Of a DNA stretch of 64,000 nucleotides, positions 33,830-42,985 are shown one piece after another; within the stretch, counting starts at the first letter, position 1, and each line of letters opens with the position of its first letter. Source of the stretch: Variovorax paradoxus B4 (GTDB lineage: Bacteria > Pseudomonadota > Gammaproteobacteria > Burkholderiales > Burkholderiaceae_C); NCBI RefSeq assembly GCF_000463015.1, contig NC_022247.1, forward strand, positions 3,968,001 through 4,032,000, read 5' to 3'. Under the pieces are notes generated by a model. The model did no database searches. It saw only the letters and a list, made by a program, of their open reading frames with translations, and was not told where the DNA came from. The translations under genes and the position numbers were made by a program.

Positions 33830-34807
33830 ATGACCCGACCTGCGCGCGCCGCCCTCCTGGCGGCTTTTTCAATCGCCTCGTTCGGCGTCGGCGCCGCCGC
33901 CATGGCCGCCTACCCCGACAAGCCGATCAAGGTCGTCATCGGCTTCCCGGCCGGCGGTCCGCTCGACCAGCATGCGCGCCTTTTGACCGACAAGCTGCAG
34001 GCGGTGCTGGGCCAGCCGCTGATCGTCGACTACAAGCCCGGCGCGGGCGGTTCGGTGGGCGCCGACGCGGTCGCCAAGAGTCCGGCCGACGGCTACACGC
34101 TGATGCTGGCCAACACCGGCGTGGCCGTGATCAACGGCGCGCTCTACAGCAAGCTGCCCTACAACACGCAGCGCGACTTCGTGCCCATTGCGCGCACCGC
34201 GATGCAGCCGCTGGCCCTGCTGGTCACGCCCAAGCTGCCGGTGCAGAACCTCCGGCAGTTCATCGACTACGCCAAGGCGCGGCCCGGCCAGGTCAACTAC
34301 GGCTCGGCCGGCAACGGCGGCATCAGCCACCTGGTGCCCGAGATGTTCAAGACCGCCACCGGCATCTTCATGGTGCACATCCCCTACCGCGGCAGCGCCC
34401 CGGCTTTTACCGACCTGATGGGCGGGCAGGTTCAGTTCATGGCCGAGTCGATTCCGCAGGCCGCCAACTATCACAAGCAGGGCAAGGTGCGCGCCCTGGC
34501 CGTGACCAGCCGCGAGCGCAACCCCGCCCTGCCCGACGTGCCGACAGTCATCGAGTCGGGTGTCAAGGGCTTCGAGGTGGTGGGCTTCTACGGCTTCTTC
34601 GCACCGAAGGACACGCCCGGCGACGTGGTCGCCAGGCTGAGCGACGCGTTCAGGCAGGTGCTGACCAGCCCCGAGGTGCGCGAACGCATGGTGAGCCAGG
34701 GCGCGGACCCGGCTTACCTGGGCAGCGAGGATTTCGCGCGCTTCCTGGCCACGGAGACGCCGCGCTGGGACAAGGCGGTGAAGGCTTCGGGCGCGCGGAT
34801 GGATTGA
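33830..34807 (+). CDS. Bug/TctC-family tripartite transporter binding protein (orphan)
   Basis: A 325-residue periplasmic solute-binding protein with a signal peptide (MTRPARAALLAAFSIASFGVGAAAMAAYP). The Bug signature VVIGFPAGGPLDQHARLLTDKLQ is at about residues 35-57. Later conserved stretches are YGSAGNGGISHLVPEMF and YRGSAPAFTDLMGGQVQ. Bug proteins bind small carboxylates. No TctA/TctB membrane genes are nearby, so the protein is an orphan and may serve a distant transporter or a sensor. The gene begins behind a hairpin that covers its ribosome site. Confidence 0.87.
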   Translation: MTRPARAALLAAFSIASFGVGAAAMAAYPDKPIKVVIGFPAGGPLDQHARLLTDKLQAVLGQPLIVDYKPGAGGSVGADAVAKSPADGYTLMLANTGVAVINGALYSKLPYNTQRDFVPIARTAMQPLALLVTPKLPVQNLRQFIDYAKARPGQVNYGSAGNGGISHLVPEMFKTATGIFMVHIPYRGSAPAFTDLMGGQVQFMAESIPQAANYHKQGKVRALAVTSRERNPALPDVPTVIESGVKGFEVVGFYGFFAPKDTPGDVVARLSDAFRQVLTSPEVRERMVSQGADPAYLGSEDFARFLATETPRWDKAVKASGARMD

Positions 34808-34822
34808 TTGCTGGCGGTTCGG

Positions 34823-35132
34823 GGCGCTGTCGTTCTTCGAGGGCACTCTTGTTCAGGGCGGCGTGCACAGGCCACCGGGTACTCCCCTCCGCGAATGTCC
34901 CCCGGCCTGCGGCCTCCTCCTTGATTTCGCTGCGGGGAGCACCCGATGCCCTGTGCACAGGGCACGCTCTTTGTGTACCGCTGATCAACCAGTGCTCTGT
35001 CCAACGCTCCCGTCGATGGGGTGCCTTGCGCAGCGAAATAAAGGAGGAGCCGAAGGCGGGGGACATTCGCGGAGCAAGGTGCCCCGTCGGCGGGAGCGCG
35101 CCCTGAACAGCTGCACCCTGAACAGCAGCGCC
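34823..35132. repeat. MITE-like palindromic repeat element, about 310 bases
   Basis: No gene fits here. The left arm (34823-34934) and right arm (35029-35132) are imperfect inverted repeats. The best core is CTCCGCGAATGTCCCCC (34887-34903), matched exactly as its reverse complement at 35058-35074. Outer ends GGCGCTG (34823) and CAGCGCC (ends 35132) also pair. The centre carries an 18-bp perfect palindrome TGCCCTGTGCACAGGGCA (34947-34964). CCCTGAACAGC occurs twice, 15 bases apart, in the right arm (35101 and 35116). No transposase is encoded. This looks like a non-autonomous repeat. Confidence 0.72.
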
Positions 35133-35178
35133 ATGCACCACCGGCACGCAGCGCCGTCCCATTTCGGTGCACAGATCT

Positions 35179-35213
35179 TGCATACCAGTTGGCACAGAAG
35201 CTGCTGGTATGCA
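35179..35213. promoter_or_regulatory. Putative GntR operator overlapping its own start
   Basis: TGCATACCAG (35179-35188) and CTGGTATGCA (35204-35213) are exact inverted arms with a 15-base spacer. TTGGCA (35189-35194) and TGCCAA (35214-35219) form a second, overlapping dyad. The pair straddles the start of the GntR gene, the position expected for autoregulation. GntR/FCD operators often contain GGTA/TACC-like half-sites. Binding here could also control the ABC transporter genes downstream. Confidence 0.6.
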
Positions 35214-35218
35214 TGCCA

Positions 35219-35986
35219 ATGTCTACATCCGCATCCGAAATCAGTGCACGCATCGTCGAGGCGGTGATGGCGCAGAAGCTCGCGCCGGGCTCGCGCCTGG
35301 GCGAACAGCCGCTGGCCATGCTGTTCGACTGCAGCCGCACCATCGTGCGCGAAGCCCTCACCCGGCTGGCGGCGCGCGGCATCGTCACGGTGAGTGCGCG
35401 GCGCGGCTGGTTCGTGATCGAACCCTCCCAGGACGAGGCGCGCGAAGCCTTCGAAGCCCGGCGCGTCATCGAACTGGGCCTCATCCGCAGCACCGGCAAG
35501 ATCGACAAGGCCGCGCTGCGCCAGTTGAAGGCGCACCTTCAGCGTGAAAAGGCCGCACTGAAAGAGAGCGACGTCGGCAACCGCAGCTTCCTGCTCGGCG
35601 ACTTTCACGTGTGCCTGGCCGAATGCCTTGGCAACACCCTGCTGGCGGACACGCTGCGCGACTTCACGGCACGCACCACGCTGATCGCCATGCTCTACCA
35701 AAGCACACACGACGCCGTGCAGTCCTGCGAGGACCACGTGCAGATCGTCGCCGCACTCGAACGGGGCGACCACGCCGCCGCCGAGGCGCTGATGGCCGCG
35801 CACATCGGCACGGTGCAGTCGGCGCTGCGTGTGCAGGCGCCCACCGATCCGCTGGCGCAGCTGCGCGACGCGCTGGCGCCGCTGCAACAGAAGAAGACCA
35901 CCGCGGCCAGGCCCGGGCGGCGCAAGGCGGCTTCGCCCTCCCCCGACGACACCGATTCATCGACTTACCTAGGAGCCCTGCTATGA
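35219..35986 (+). CDS. GntR-family regulator with FCD domain
   Basis: A 255-residue regulator. The winged helix is SARIVEAVMAQKLAPGSRLGEQPLAMLFDCSRTIVREALTRLAARGIVTVSARRGWFV (about 8-65). The all-helical FCD effector domain follows, with FHVCLAECLGNTLLADTLRDF and CEDHVQIVAALERGDHAAAEALMAAHI giving likely metal/ligand Asp and His positions. The C-terminal tail is basic (KKTTAARPGRRKAA). Its stop overlaps the ATG of the binding-protein gene (ATGA). ATG 35219 is used; 35213 is also possible. It almost certainly regulates the following amino-acid ABC operon. Confidence 0.85.
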   Translation: MSTSASEISARIVEAVMAQKLAPGSRLGEQPLAMLFDCSRTIVREALTRLAARGIVTVSARRGWFVIEPSQDEAREAFEARRVIELGLIRSTGKIDKAALRQLKAHLQREKAALKESDVGNRSFLLGDFHVCLAECLGNTLLADTLRDFTARTTLIAMLYQSTHDAVQSCEDHVQIVAALERGDHAAAEALMAAHIGTVQSALRVQAPTDPLAQLRDALAPLQQKKTTAARPGRRKAASPSPDDTDSSTYLGALL

Positions 35987-36792
35987 CCCACCCTTCGTTC
36001 TCTTCGTCCAAACGCCACCTCTCGCTCGCGCTTGCTTCCATCGCCATGCTGGCGGCAGCCGGCGCCGCCCAGGCCCAGAACGCACTCGACAACGTGCTGA
36101 AGGCCAAGACCATCAAGATCGCGGTGCCGACCGACTATCCGCCCTACGGCTCGGTGGACAAGAACATGAAGCCGCAAGGCCTCGACATCGAAATGGCCGA
36201 GCTGATCGCCGCCAAGCTGGGCGTCAAGGTCGAACTGGTGCCCGTGACCAGCGCCAACCGCATTCCCTACCTCCAGACCCGCAAGGCCGACCTCGTGATC
36301 TCCACGCTCGGCAAGAACGCCGAGCGCGAGAAGGTGATCGATTTCTCCTCGGCCTACGCGCCCTTCTTCCAGGCCGTGTATGCGGCCAAGAGCATGAAGC
36401 TCACCAGCTTCGCCGACATGGCCGGCAAGACCGTCGCCGTGACGCGCGGCGCGATGGAAGACCAGGAACTGAATAAGGTGGCGCCGCCGAACGTCGACTA
36501 CCGCCGCTTCGAGGACAACAACGCGACGATCGCAGCCTTCGTGGCCGGCCAGACGCAAACCGTCGCAACCAGCGCGGCGGTTGCCGGCGACATGCTCGCC
36601 AAGAACCCGAAGGTGAGCGCCGAGTTCAAGCTGTTGCTGAAGGACAGCCCCTGCTTCGTGGGCGTCGCCAAGGGCGAAACCGCATTGAAGACCAAGGTCA
36701 ACGAGATCATTGCCGCCGCCAAGAAGGACGGCACGCTGGACGCCATGTCGAAGAAGTGGCTCGGCAAGGCAGCCGGCGACCTGCCGGTCTGA
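35983..36792 (+). CDS. Polar amino-acid ABC transporter substrate-binding protein
   Basis: A 269-residue family-3 periplasmic binding protein (PF00497). The signal peptide is LALASIAMLAAAGAAQAQ. The mature start KTIKIAVPTDYPPYGSVDKNMKPQGLDIEMAELIAAKLGVKVELVPV is the conserved first lobe. The hinge/ligand residues lie in KADLVISTLGKNAEREKVIDFSSAY, where the aromatic and Arg positions of amino-acid binders occur. It overlaps the GntR stop by ATGA, and two permeases and an ATPase follow. The ligand is probably a polar amino acid or derivative; it cannot be named. Confidence 0.87.
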   Translation: MTHPSFSSSKRHLSLALASIAMLAAAGAAQAQNALDNVLKAKTIKIAVPTDYPPYGSVDKNMKPQGLDIEMAELIAAKLGVKVELVPVTSANRIPYLQTRKADLVISTLGKNAEREKVIDFSSAYAPFFQAVYAAKSMKLTSFADMAGKTVAVTRGAMEDQELNKVAPPNVDYRRFEDNNATIAAFVAGQTQTVATSAAVAGDMLAKNPKVSAEFKLLLKDSPCFVGVAKGETALKTKVNEIIAAAKKDGTLDAMSKKWLGKAAGDLPV

Positions 36793-36823
36793 GCGCCGCT
36801 GAACCTCGAACAAAGGCGCGGCC

Positions 36824-37480
36824 ATGGAATTCGACTTCGGTGCAGTTCTTGTCGACTGGCGACTGCTCGCCAAGGGCATCGCGTGGACGGTCGGCCTGAC
36901 AGCCATCGCCACGGTCATCGGCATGGCCGTGGGCGTGGCCTGCGCCTGGGCGCGTGCCAGCGGACCGGCGTGGCTTCGCTGGGTGGTCGGCAGCTATGTG
37001 GAGCTGATCCGCAACACGCCCTTCATCGTGCAGCTGTTCTTCATCTTCTTCGGCCTGCCCGCGGCGGGCGTCAAGCTCACGCCGGAGACGGCGTCGATCA
37101 TCGCGATGGTGATGAACCTCGGGGCCTACGCCACCGAAATCATCCGTGCCGGCATCGAGGCCACGCCCAAGGGGCAGATCGAGGCGGCCGTGAGCCTGGC
37201 GCTCAACAAGGTGCAGGTGTTCACCCGCGTGGTGCTGCCGCCCGCGCTCAAGAAGGTGTGGCCCGCCATGGTGAGCCAGATCATCATCGTGATGCTGGGC
37301 TCGGCCGTGTGCGGGCAGATCTCCACCGAGGAGCTGAGCTATGCGGCCAACCTCATCCAGAGCCGCAACTTCCGCGCCTTCGAGGCCTTCATCGTCGCCA
37401 CGCTGCTCTACCTGGCGCTGGCCGTTGCGCTGCGCAGGCTGCTCAACTGGGCCGGGCCGAGATTCTTCTTCGGACGCTGA
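36824..37480 (+). CDS. Amino-acid ABC transporter permease (HisMQ type), first
   Basis: A 218-residue inner-membrane permease with about five helices. The N-terminal RLLAKGIAWTVGLTAIATVIGMAVGVACAWARAS is typical, and the EAA loop IRAGIEATPKGQIEAAVSLALNKVQVFTRVVLPPALKK (about 107-144) contacts the ATPase. SYVELIRNTPFIVQLFFIFFGLP is the conserved early loop. It pairs with the second permease to form the channel. It lies 31 bases after the binding-protein gene. Confidence 0.88.
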   Translation: MEFDFGAVLVDWRLLAKGIAWTVGLTAIATVIGMAVGVACAWARASGPAWLRWVVGSYVELIRNTPFIVQLFFIFFGLPAAGVKLTPETASIIAMVMNLGAYATEIIRAGIEATPKGQIEAAVSLALNKVQVFTRVVLPPALKKVWPAMVSQIIIVMLGSAVCGQISTEELSYAANLIQSRNFRAFEAFIVATLLYLALAVALRRLLNWAGPRFFFGR

Positions 37481-37498
37481 ACGCAGGACGCCACCACC

Positions 37499-38135
37499 AT
37501 GGTCGATTTTTCTCTCTGGGACATCCTGCGCAACCTGCTGATGGCGCTGCGCTGGACCGTCGTGCTCTCGCTCATCGCCTTCATCGGCGGCGGGCTGGTG
37601 GGCGCCCTGCTGCTGTTCCTGCGGCTGCGCGGCGGCAGCGCCATGGGCCGCGCCGTCGGCCTCTACGTGCAGCTGTTCCAGGGCACGCCGCTCCTGATGC
37701 AGCTCTTTCTCGCCTACTTCGGCATCGCGCTGTTCGGCATCGACGTGTCGGCGTGGACCGCGGCCAGCGTGGCGCTCACGCTCTACACCAGCGCCTTCCT
37801 CACCGAAATCTGGCGCGGCTGCGTGGCCTCCATTCCCAAGGGCCAGTGGGAAGCCTCGGGCAGCCTGGCGCTGAGCTTCAGCGAGCAGATGCGCCACGTG
37901 ATCCTGCCGCAGGCGGTGAAGATCGCCATCGCGCCGACGGTGGGCTTCCTGGTGCAGGTGATCAAGGGCACGGCGCTCGCCTCGGTGATCGGCTTTGTCG
38001 AACTCACCAAGGCCGGCAGCATGATTTCGAACGCCACCTTCAAGCCCTTCGTGGTGTTCAGCTGCGTGGCGCTGCTTTACTTCGTGCTGTGCTTCCCTGT
38101 AAGCCTGTACGCCAAGAATCTCGAGAGGAAATCCC

Positions 38136-38152
<17 letters not shown>
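37499..38152 (+). CDS. Amino-acid ABC transporter permease (HisMQ type), second
   Basis: A 217-residue permease that partners the previous gene. LRNLLMALRWTVVLSLIAFIGGGLVGALLLFLRLRG opens it, LYVQLFQGTPLLMQLFLAYFG is the conserved early loop, and the EAA loop is IWRGCVASIPKGQWEASGSLALSFSEQMRHVILPQAVK (about 102-139). It starts 18 bases after the first permease, and its last 17 bases overlap the ATPase gene, so translation is coupled. Confidence 0.88.
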
Positions 38153-38906
<754 letters not shown>

Positions 38907-38925
38907 GACGGTACGCAGAGCTGCG

Positions 38926-39891
38926 TTACTTCCTGCGTGCCCGCGCACGCGCCGGCTTTCGCACCGCCATGTCGGGCGGCAGCGTGAAGCTGTCGTTCGC
39001 CCCCAGGCCGGTGGCCACGCCGAGCCGGGCCGCCAGGTGCGCGGCGTCGTAGGGTGCGTGCACCTTGACGTCGTTGTCGAAGTAGCAGAACACGTCGCGC
39101 CCCTTGCGCCCGGACAGCTGGCACGTAGGCACGGCCAGCCTCGCGTCCTTCACCTGGCGTCCATGGCGCCAGGCGTCGATGCGCTCGGCCCAGCGGTCGA
39201 GCGCAGCATCGTCGTAGCCGCTCGCGTAGAGTTCCTTGTCGCCATGCAGCCGCATGTAGACGAAGTCGGCGCACAAGTCTTCGAGCAGGGGCCAGCGCCC
39301 CGCGGTGTCGGCAACGACCAGTGCGACGCCATGCCGGCGCAGCATCGCAATGAAGTCCGGATTCGCGAAGCTCGCATGCCGCACCTCCATCGCATGCCGG
39401 ATGCGCAGCTTCGCGGGCGCCTTCAGCAACGCACGGTCGTCGGCAAGCTTCTCGTTGTGCTGCCGTGCCAGCTCGAGGGCGGACCGGCCGCCCCTGGGCA
39501 ACAGCGCCAGGAACTCCTCCAGGCGATCGGCGTCGTAGGCAAACGACGGCGGCAGCTGCCAAAGAATGGGCCCGAGCTTGGCGCCCAGCGCGAACAGGCC
39601 CGACGCAAGGAAATTGGCCAACGGAACGCGCGGTTCCCTGAGCCGCAGGGTGTGGGTGATGTAACGCGGCCCCTTCACCGCAAACACGAAATCGTCCGGC
39701 GCTGCGTCGTGCCATGCCTGCCAGGAGGCGGGGCGCTGCAGCGAATAGAACGAGCCGTTGATCTCGATGGTGGGCAGCATGCGCGATGCAAAGTCGAGCT
39801 CGAGGTGCTGCGCCAGCCCCTTGGGATAGAAGCGGCCCCGCCATGGCGCATAGCGCCAGCCAGAAATTCCGATTCGCGTGGTGCCCTGCAT
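38926..39891 (-). CDS. DUF72-family protein
   Basis: A 321-residue protein of the DUF72 (YecE-like) TIM-barrel family. MQGTTRIGISGWRYAPWRGRFYPKGLAQ is the conserved start (G-x-S-G-W...W-x-G-x-F-Y-P). Further on are EINGSFYSLQRPASWQAWHDAAPDDFVFAVKGPRYITH and YMRLHGDKELYASGYDD. The function is unproven. The C-terminal end is Arg/Lys-rich. ATG 39891 is chosen by the family start; the frame continues upstream without similarity. It is read toward the amino-acid ABC operon. Confidence 0.83.
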   Translation of the reverse strand: MQGTTRIGISGWRYAPWRGRFYPKGLAQHLELDFASRMLPTIEINGSFYSLQRPASWQAWHDAAPDDFVFAVKGPRYITHTLRLREPRVPLANFLASGLFALGAKLGPILWQLPPSFAYDADRLEEFLALLPRGGRSALELARQHNEKLADDRALLKAPAKLRIRHAMEVRHASFANPDFIAMLRRHGVALVVADTAGRWPLLEDLCADFVYMRLHGDKELYASGYDDAALDRWAERIDAWRHGRQVKDARLAVPTCQLSGRKGRDVFCYFDNDVKVHAPYDAAHLAARLGVATGLGANDSFTLPPDMAVRKPARARARRK

Positions 39892-40000
39892 CGCTCGTCT
39901 TTTTTTCTGCTGAAGCTCGAACGTGGCCTGCCGGGCGGTACCGTGGCGTAGGAAATCTTCCCATCCGCCTCCAGGCGCCATGCTTAAGATTCGTCTCGAC

Positions 40001-40894
40001 ATGCAATTCAAATGGATGGAAGACTTCATCGCCCTGGCGGAAACGCGCAGCTTTACGCGCGCCGCCGAGCTTCGCCACGTCACGCATCCCGCCTTCGGAC
40101 GCCGCATCCGCGCACTCGAATCATGGGCCGGCACGGCGCTGATCGAGCGCGGCAGCTCCCCAGTCGTGCTGACGGCCGCGGGCGAGAGCTTCCTGGACAA
40201 CGCCAGCCAGGTGGTGCGCGGCATCGAGGGCTCGCGCGAGGAAATGCACAACGTGGCCGGTCGGCAGGCCCGCACGGTCACGCTGGTCACCGGCCGCACG
40301 CTGGCACGCACGGTGATGGCCGACTGGCTGGTGCGCCTGCAGCCCATGCTGCGCCACGGCGAGGTACGGGTGCTGACGGGCGCACTGGCGGAGACGGTGC
40401 GGATGCTGGAACACAACGAGGTGGATTTCTCGCTGATCTTTCACCATGCCGCGCTCACTTTCCGGCTCGACGGGCGGCAGTTTTCCCATGTGACTGTGGC
40501 GTCCGACAAGCTCGTGCCCGTGTCACGCGCCGACGCACAGGGCCGTGCGGTGCACGGCTTCGACGGTACCGGCGAAGTGCCGTTTCTCTCGTACGTCCGC
40601 ACGCTTGCGATGGGCCGCATGGTGGAAGACTTGCTGACCAACAACCCGCAGGCGCCGCGTCTGAAGCGTTGCATCGAATGCGATTCGGCCGATGCGCTCT
40701 ACGAGTACGTGTTGAGGGGCCTGGGCGTGGCGTGGCTGCCGTGGTCGATGGTGCAGGGCGATTGCAGGGCCGGCCGACTGGTGCCGGCAGGCGGGCGGCG
40801 CATGGAAGTGCGCTTCGAAGTGCGGCTCTACCGGCCGAAGCGCCGCCTGGGCCCGCTGGCCGAAGACGTCTGGCGGGCGATGGCTTCGCGTTGA
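40001..40894 (+). CDS. LysR-family transcriptional regulator
   Basis: A 297-residue LysR protein. The helix-turn-helix is MQFKWMEDFIALAETRSFTRAAELRHVTHPAFGRRIRALESWAGTALIERG (1-51). The effector domain ends with a hinge-like ALYEYVLRGLGVAWLPWSM. ATG 40001 gives the normal LysR start; an ATG 7 codons upstream is a poorer match. The Bug binding protein and a deacylase follow on the same strand across a 98-base gap with inverted repeats. It is likely to control them, unlike the usual divergent layout. Confidence 0.85.
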   Translation: MQFKWMEDFIALAETRSFTRAAELRHVTHPAFGRRIRALESWAGTALIERGSSPVVLTAAGESFLDNASQVVRGIEGSREEMHNVAGRQARTVTLVTGRTLARTVMADWLVRLQPMLRHGEVRVLTGALAETVRMLEHNEVDFSLIFHHAALTFRLDGRQFSHVTVASDKLVPVSRADAQGRAVHGFDGTGEVPFLSYVRTLAMGRMVEDLLTNNPQAPRLKRCIECDSADALYEYVLRGLGVAWLPWSMVQGDCRAGRLVPAGGRRMEVRFEVRLYRPKRRLGPLAEDVWRAMASR

Positions 40895-40907
40895 CGCGGG
40901 CCTGATC

Positions 40908-40923
40908 GGCACGGATTCGTGCC
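40908..40923. promoter_or_regulatory. Inverted repeat between LysR and Bug genes
   Basis: GGCACG (40908-40913) and CGTGCC (40918-40923) form a 6-bp dyad with a GATT loop in the 98-base gap before the Bug gene. A further palindrome CCTCGAGG sits close to the Bug start. Either could be an operator of the LysR regulator or a weak attenuator. The statistical support is low. Confidence 0.35.
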
Positions 40924-40992
40924 AACACGGCACCACGCGAAAGCGAAGATCTCCACAGAATCCTCGGGATTACTACAACCCTCGAGGCAACG

Positions 40993-41973
40993 ATGCGTCT
41001 TCCCCGTGCTTTCTCTTCGAGTCTTGCCGTGGCTCTGTGCGGCCTTGCCTGGGCGGCAGCCGGCCCGGCCAACGCCCAGACCTACCCCCACAAACCCATC
41101 ACGCTGGTGGTGGCCTACCCGCCGGGCGGCTCGACCGACCTCACCGGGCGCGCACTCGGCGTCGAGCTCTCCCATCGCCTTGGCGTGCCGGTGATCATCG
41201 ACAACGTGGGCGGAGCCGGGGGAGCCATCGGCGCGCAAAAGGTTGCCAACGCCGCGCCCGATGGCTACACGCTGCTCGTCGGCGCCAGCAACGAAGTGGC
41301 GATCAACAAGCTGGTCAACGGCAACGTGAAGTACGAACCGAAGGACTTCACCCCTATCGGCCTGATCGCCTCCCAGCCCCTGGTGCTGGTGGCGGCCCCC
41401 TCGGCCGGCGTGAAGAACTCCGGCGAATTCCTCGCGCTGCTGAAGAAGAACCCCGGCAAGTACAGCTACGGCAGCTCCGGCGTCGGCACCTCGCTGCATC
41501 TGGCGGGCGAGATGCTCAAGCAGCAGGGCGGCATCTTCATGACGCATGTGCCGTACCGGGGCGTGGCGCCGCTGACGAACGACCTGCTGGGCGGCAACAT
41601 CGACTTCGGCGTTTTCGTTCTTTCCAGCGCGCTGCCCTACATTCGCAGCGGCAAGATGGTGGCGCTGGGCACCACCGAGGCCAAACGTTCGGCCATCACG
41701 CCCGACCTGTCCGCGCTCAGCGAGAACCCCAGCCTGAAAAACCTGGACATCGGCGTCTGGTTCGCGCTGATGGGGCCGGCGAAGCTGCCCGAGTCGGTGT
41801 CGGTCCGGCTGAAGAAGGCACTGAGCGAGACGCTGCAGTCGCCCGACTTCCGCAAGAAGATGGAAGCCGCCAGTTCGGTCGTCCCGACTTCGGACCTGGA
41901 CATCGACAAGTTTCTCGTCAGCGAAACCGCCAAGTACAAGGCCATCGTCAAATTCGCCAACATCAAGGAATGA
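40993..41973 (+). CDS. Bug/TctC-family tripartite transporter binding protein (orphan)
   Basis: A 326-residue periplasmic solute-binding protein with signal peptide MRLPRAFSSSLAVALCGLAWAAAGPANAQ. The Bug core is PITLVVAYPPGGSTDLTGRALGVELSHRLGVPVIIDNVGGAGGAIGAQKVANAAPDGYTLLVG (about 34-97). VPYRGVAPLTNDLLGGNIDF is the second conserved part. No membrane subunits follow. Its stop overlaps the start of a deacylase gene (ATGA), which suggests that it binds an acylated or amidated amino acid for that enzyme. Confidence 0.87.
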   Translation: MRLPRAFSSSLAVALCGLAWAAAGPANAQTYPHKPITLVVAYPPGGSTDLTGRALGVELSHRLGVPVIIDNVGGAGGAIGAQKVANAAPDGYTLLVGASNEVAINKLVNGNVKYEPKDFTPIGLIASQPLVLVAAPSAGVKNSGEFLALLKKNPGKYSYGSSGVGTSLHLAGEMLKQQGGIFMTHVPYRGVAPLTNDLLGGNIDFGVFVLSSALPYIRSGKMVALGTTEAKRSAITPDLSALSENPSLKNLDIGVWFALMGPAKLPESVSVRLKKALSETLQSPDFRKKMEAASSVVPTSDLDIDKFLVSETAKYKAIVKFANIKE

Positions 41974-42941
41974 GCTTGTCCGCGTCTCTTTTCCAACTCC
42001 CCGCTCCCGACCTCGCCGCTTGGCGTGCCGGCAACACCGGCGTCGAGGGCGTCTGGCATTTCGAAGCCGCAGTGCCCGGCCGGCAGGTGATGATCAGTGC
42101 GCTCGTGCACGGCAACGAAGTGTGCGGCGCCTGGGCGCTCAAGGGCCTTCTGGAGGCCGCTGTGCGCCCGCAGCGCGGCCGGCTCACGCTGGCGTTCTGC
42201 AACCTGGAGGCCTTCGAGCGCTTCGATCCGGCCGACCACGATGCCTCCCGCTTCGTCGACGAAGACCTCAACCGCCAATGGTCGCCGGAACGTCTGGAGG
42301 CCGGCACGACGCGGGAGCGGCGTCGCGCCGCAGCGCTGCAGCCCTATGTAACGCAGGCCGACTGGCTGCTGGACCTGCATTCGATGCACGAGCCCTCCGC
42401 GCCGCTGACGCTCACCGGCACGCAGCCGCGCAACCTGCTGCTGGCGCAGGCGATGCGCAGCCCGGAGCATGTGGTCATCGATGCCGGTCACAAGGACGGC
42501 GTGCGCATGCGCGATTTCGGCCGATTCGGTGCCCCCGACGCAGAGAGCGACGCCCGTGCGCTGCTGGTCGAGTGCGGCTTCCACGGCGACCCGGCCAGCC
42601 GTACCGTGGCGCAGGACCAGTGCGCGCGCTTCCTGCGGGCGGCGGGCACCCTGGACGACGCAGCCATCGCGCAGCAACTGCCCGGCTGGCTGCAGCCTGA
42701 CGCGCCACGCCAATGGGCGCTGGACGTGACCGGCCCGGTGGTGGCGCGCAGCGGGGATTTTCGCTTTGCACAGCCCTTCACCGGCCTGGAAGTGATCGAG
42801 CGCGCAGGCACCGCGATCGGCTGGAACGAAGGCGAGCCCGTGACCACGCCCTACGACGACTGCGTGCTCGTCATGCCCTCCACCCGTCAGGCCAAGCCGG
42901 GCGTGACGGTGGTGCGCTACGCCCGTCGCCGGCTGCTCTGA
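41970..42941 (+). CDS. Succinylglutamate desuccinylase/aspartoacylase-family enzyme
   Basis: A 323-residue zinc deacylase. The first zinc ligands are in ALVHGNEVCGAW (HxxE, about 46-57). DEDLNRQW is the substrate Arg/Asn region. The third ligand is in LLDLHSMHEPSAPL (about 135-148), and ALLVECGFHGDP carries the catalytic Glu. The family removes acyl groups from amino acids such as N-acylaspartate or succinylglutamate. ATG 41970 overlaps the Bug stop, so the two are co-translated. The C-terminal beta part (VTGPVVARSGDFRF...) is typical. Confidence 0.82.
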   Translation: MSLSASLFQLPAPDLAAWRAGNTGVEGVWHFEAAVPGRQVMISALVHGNEVCGAWALKGLLEAAVRPQRGRLTLAFCNLEAFERFDPADHDASRFVDEDLNRQWSPERLEAGTTRERRRAAALQPYVTQADWLLDLHSMHEPSAPLTLTGTQPRNLLLAQAMRSPEHVVIDAGHKDGVRMRDFGRFGAPDAESDARALLVECGFHGDPASRTVAQDQCARFLRAAGTLDDAAIAQQLPGWLQPDAPRQWALDVTGPVVARSGDFRFAQPFTGLEVIERAGTAIGWNEGEPVTTPYDDCVLVMPSTRQAKPGVTVVRYARRRLL

Positions 42942-42985
42942 GCCGGCTGGCGGGACCTTCCGGGCTGTGGCAAGCTCCGAGAAGT

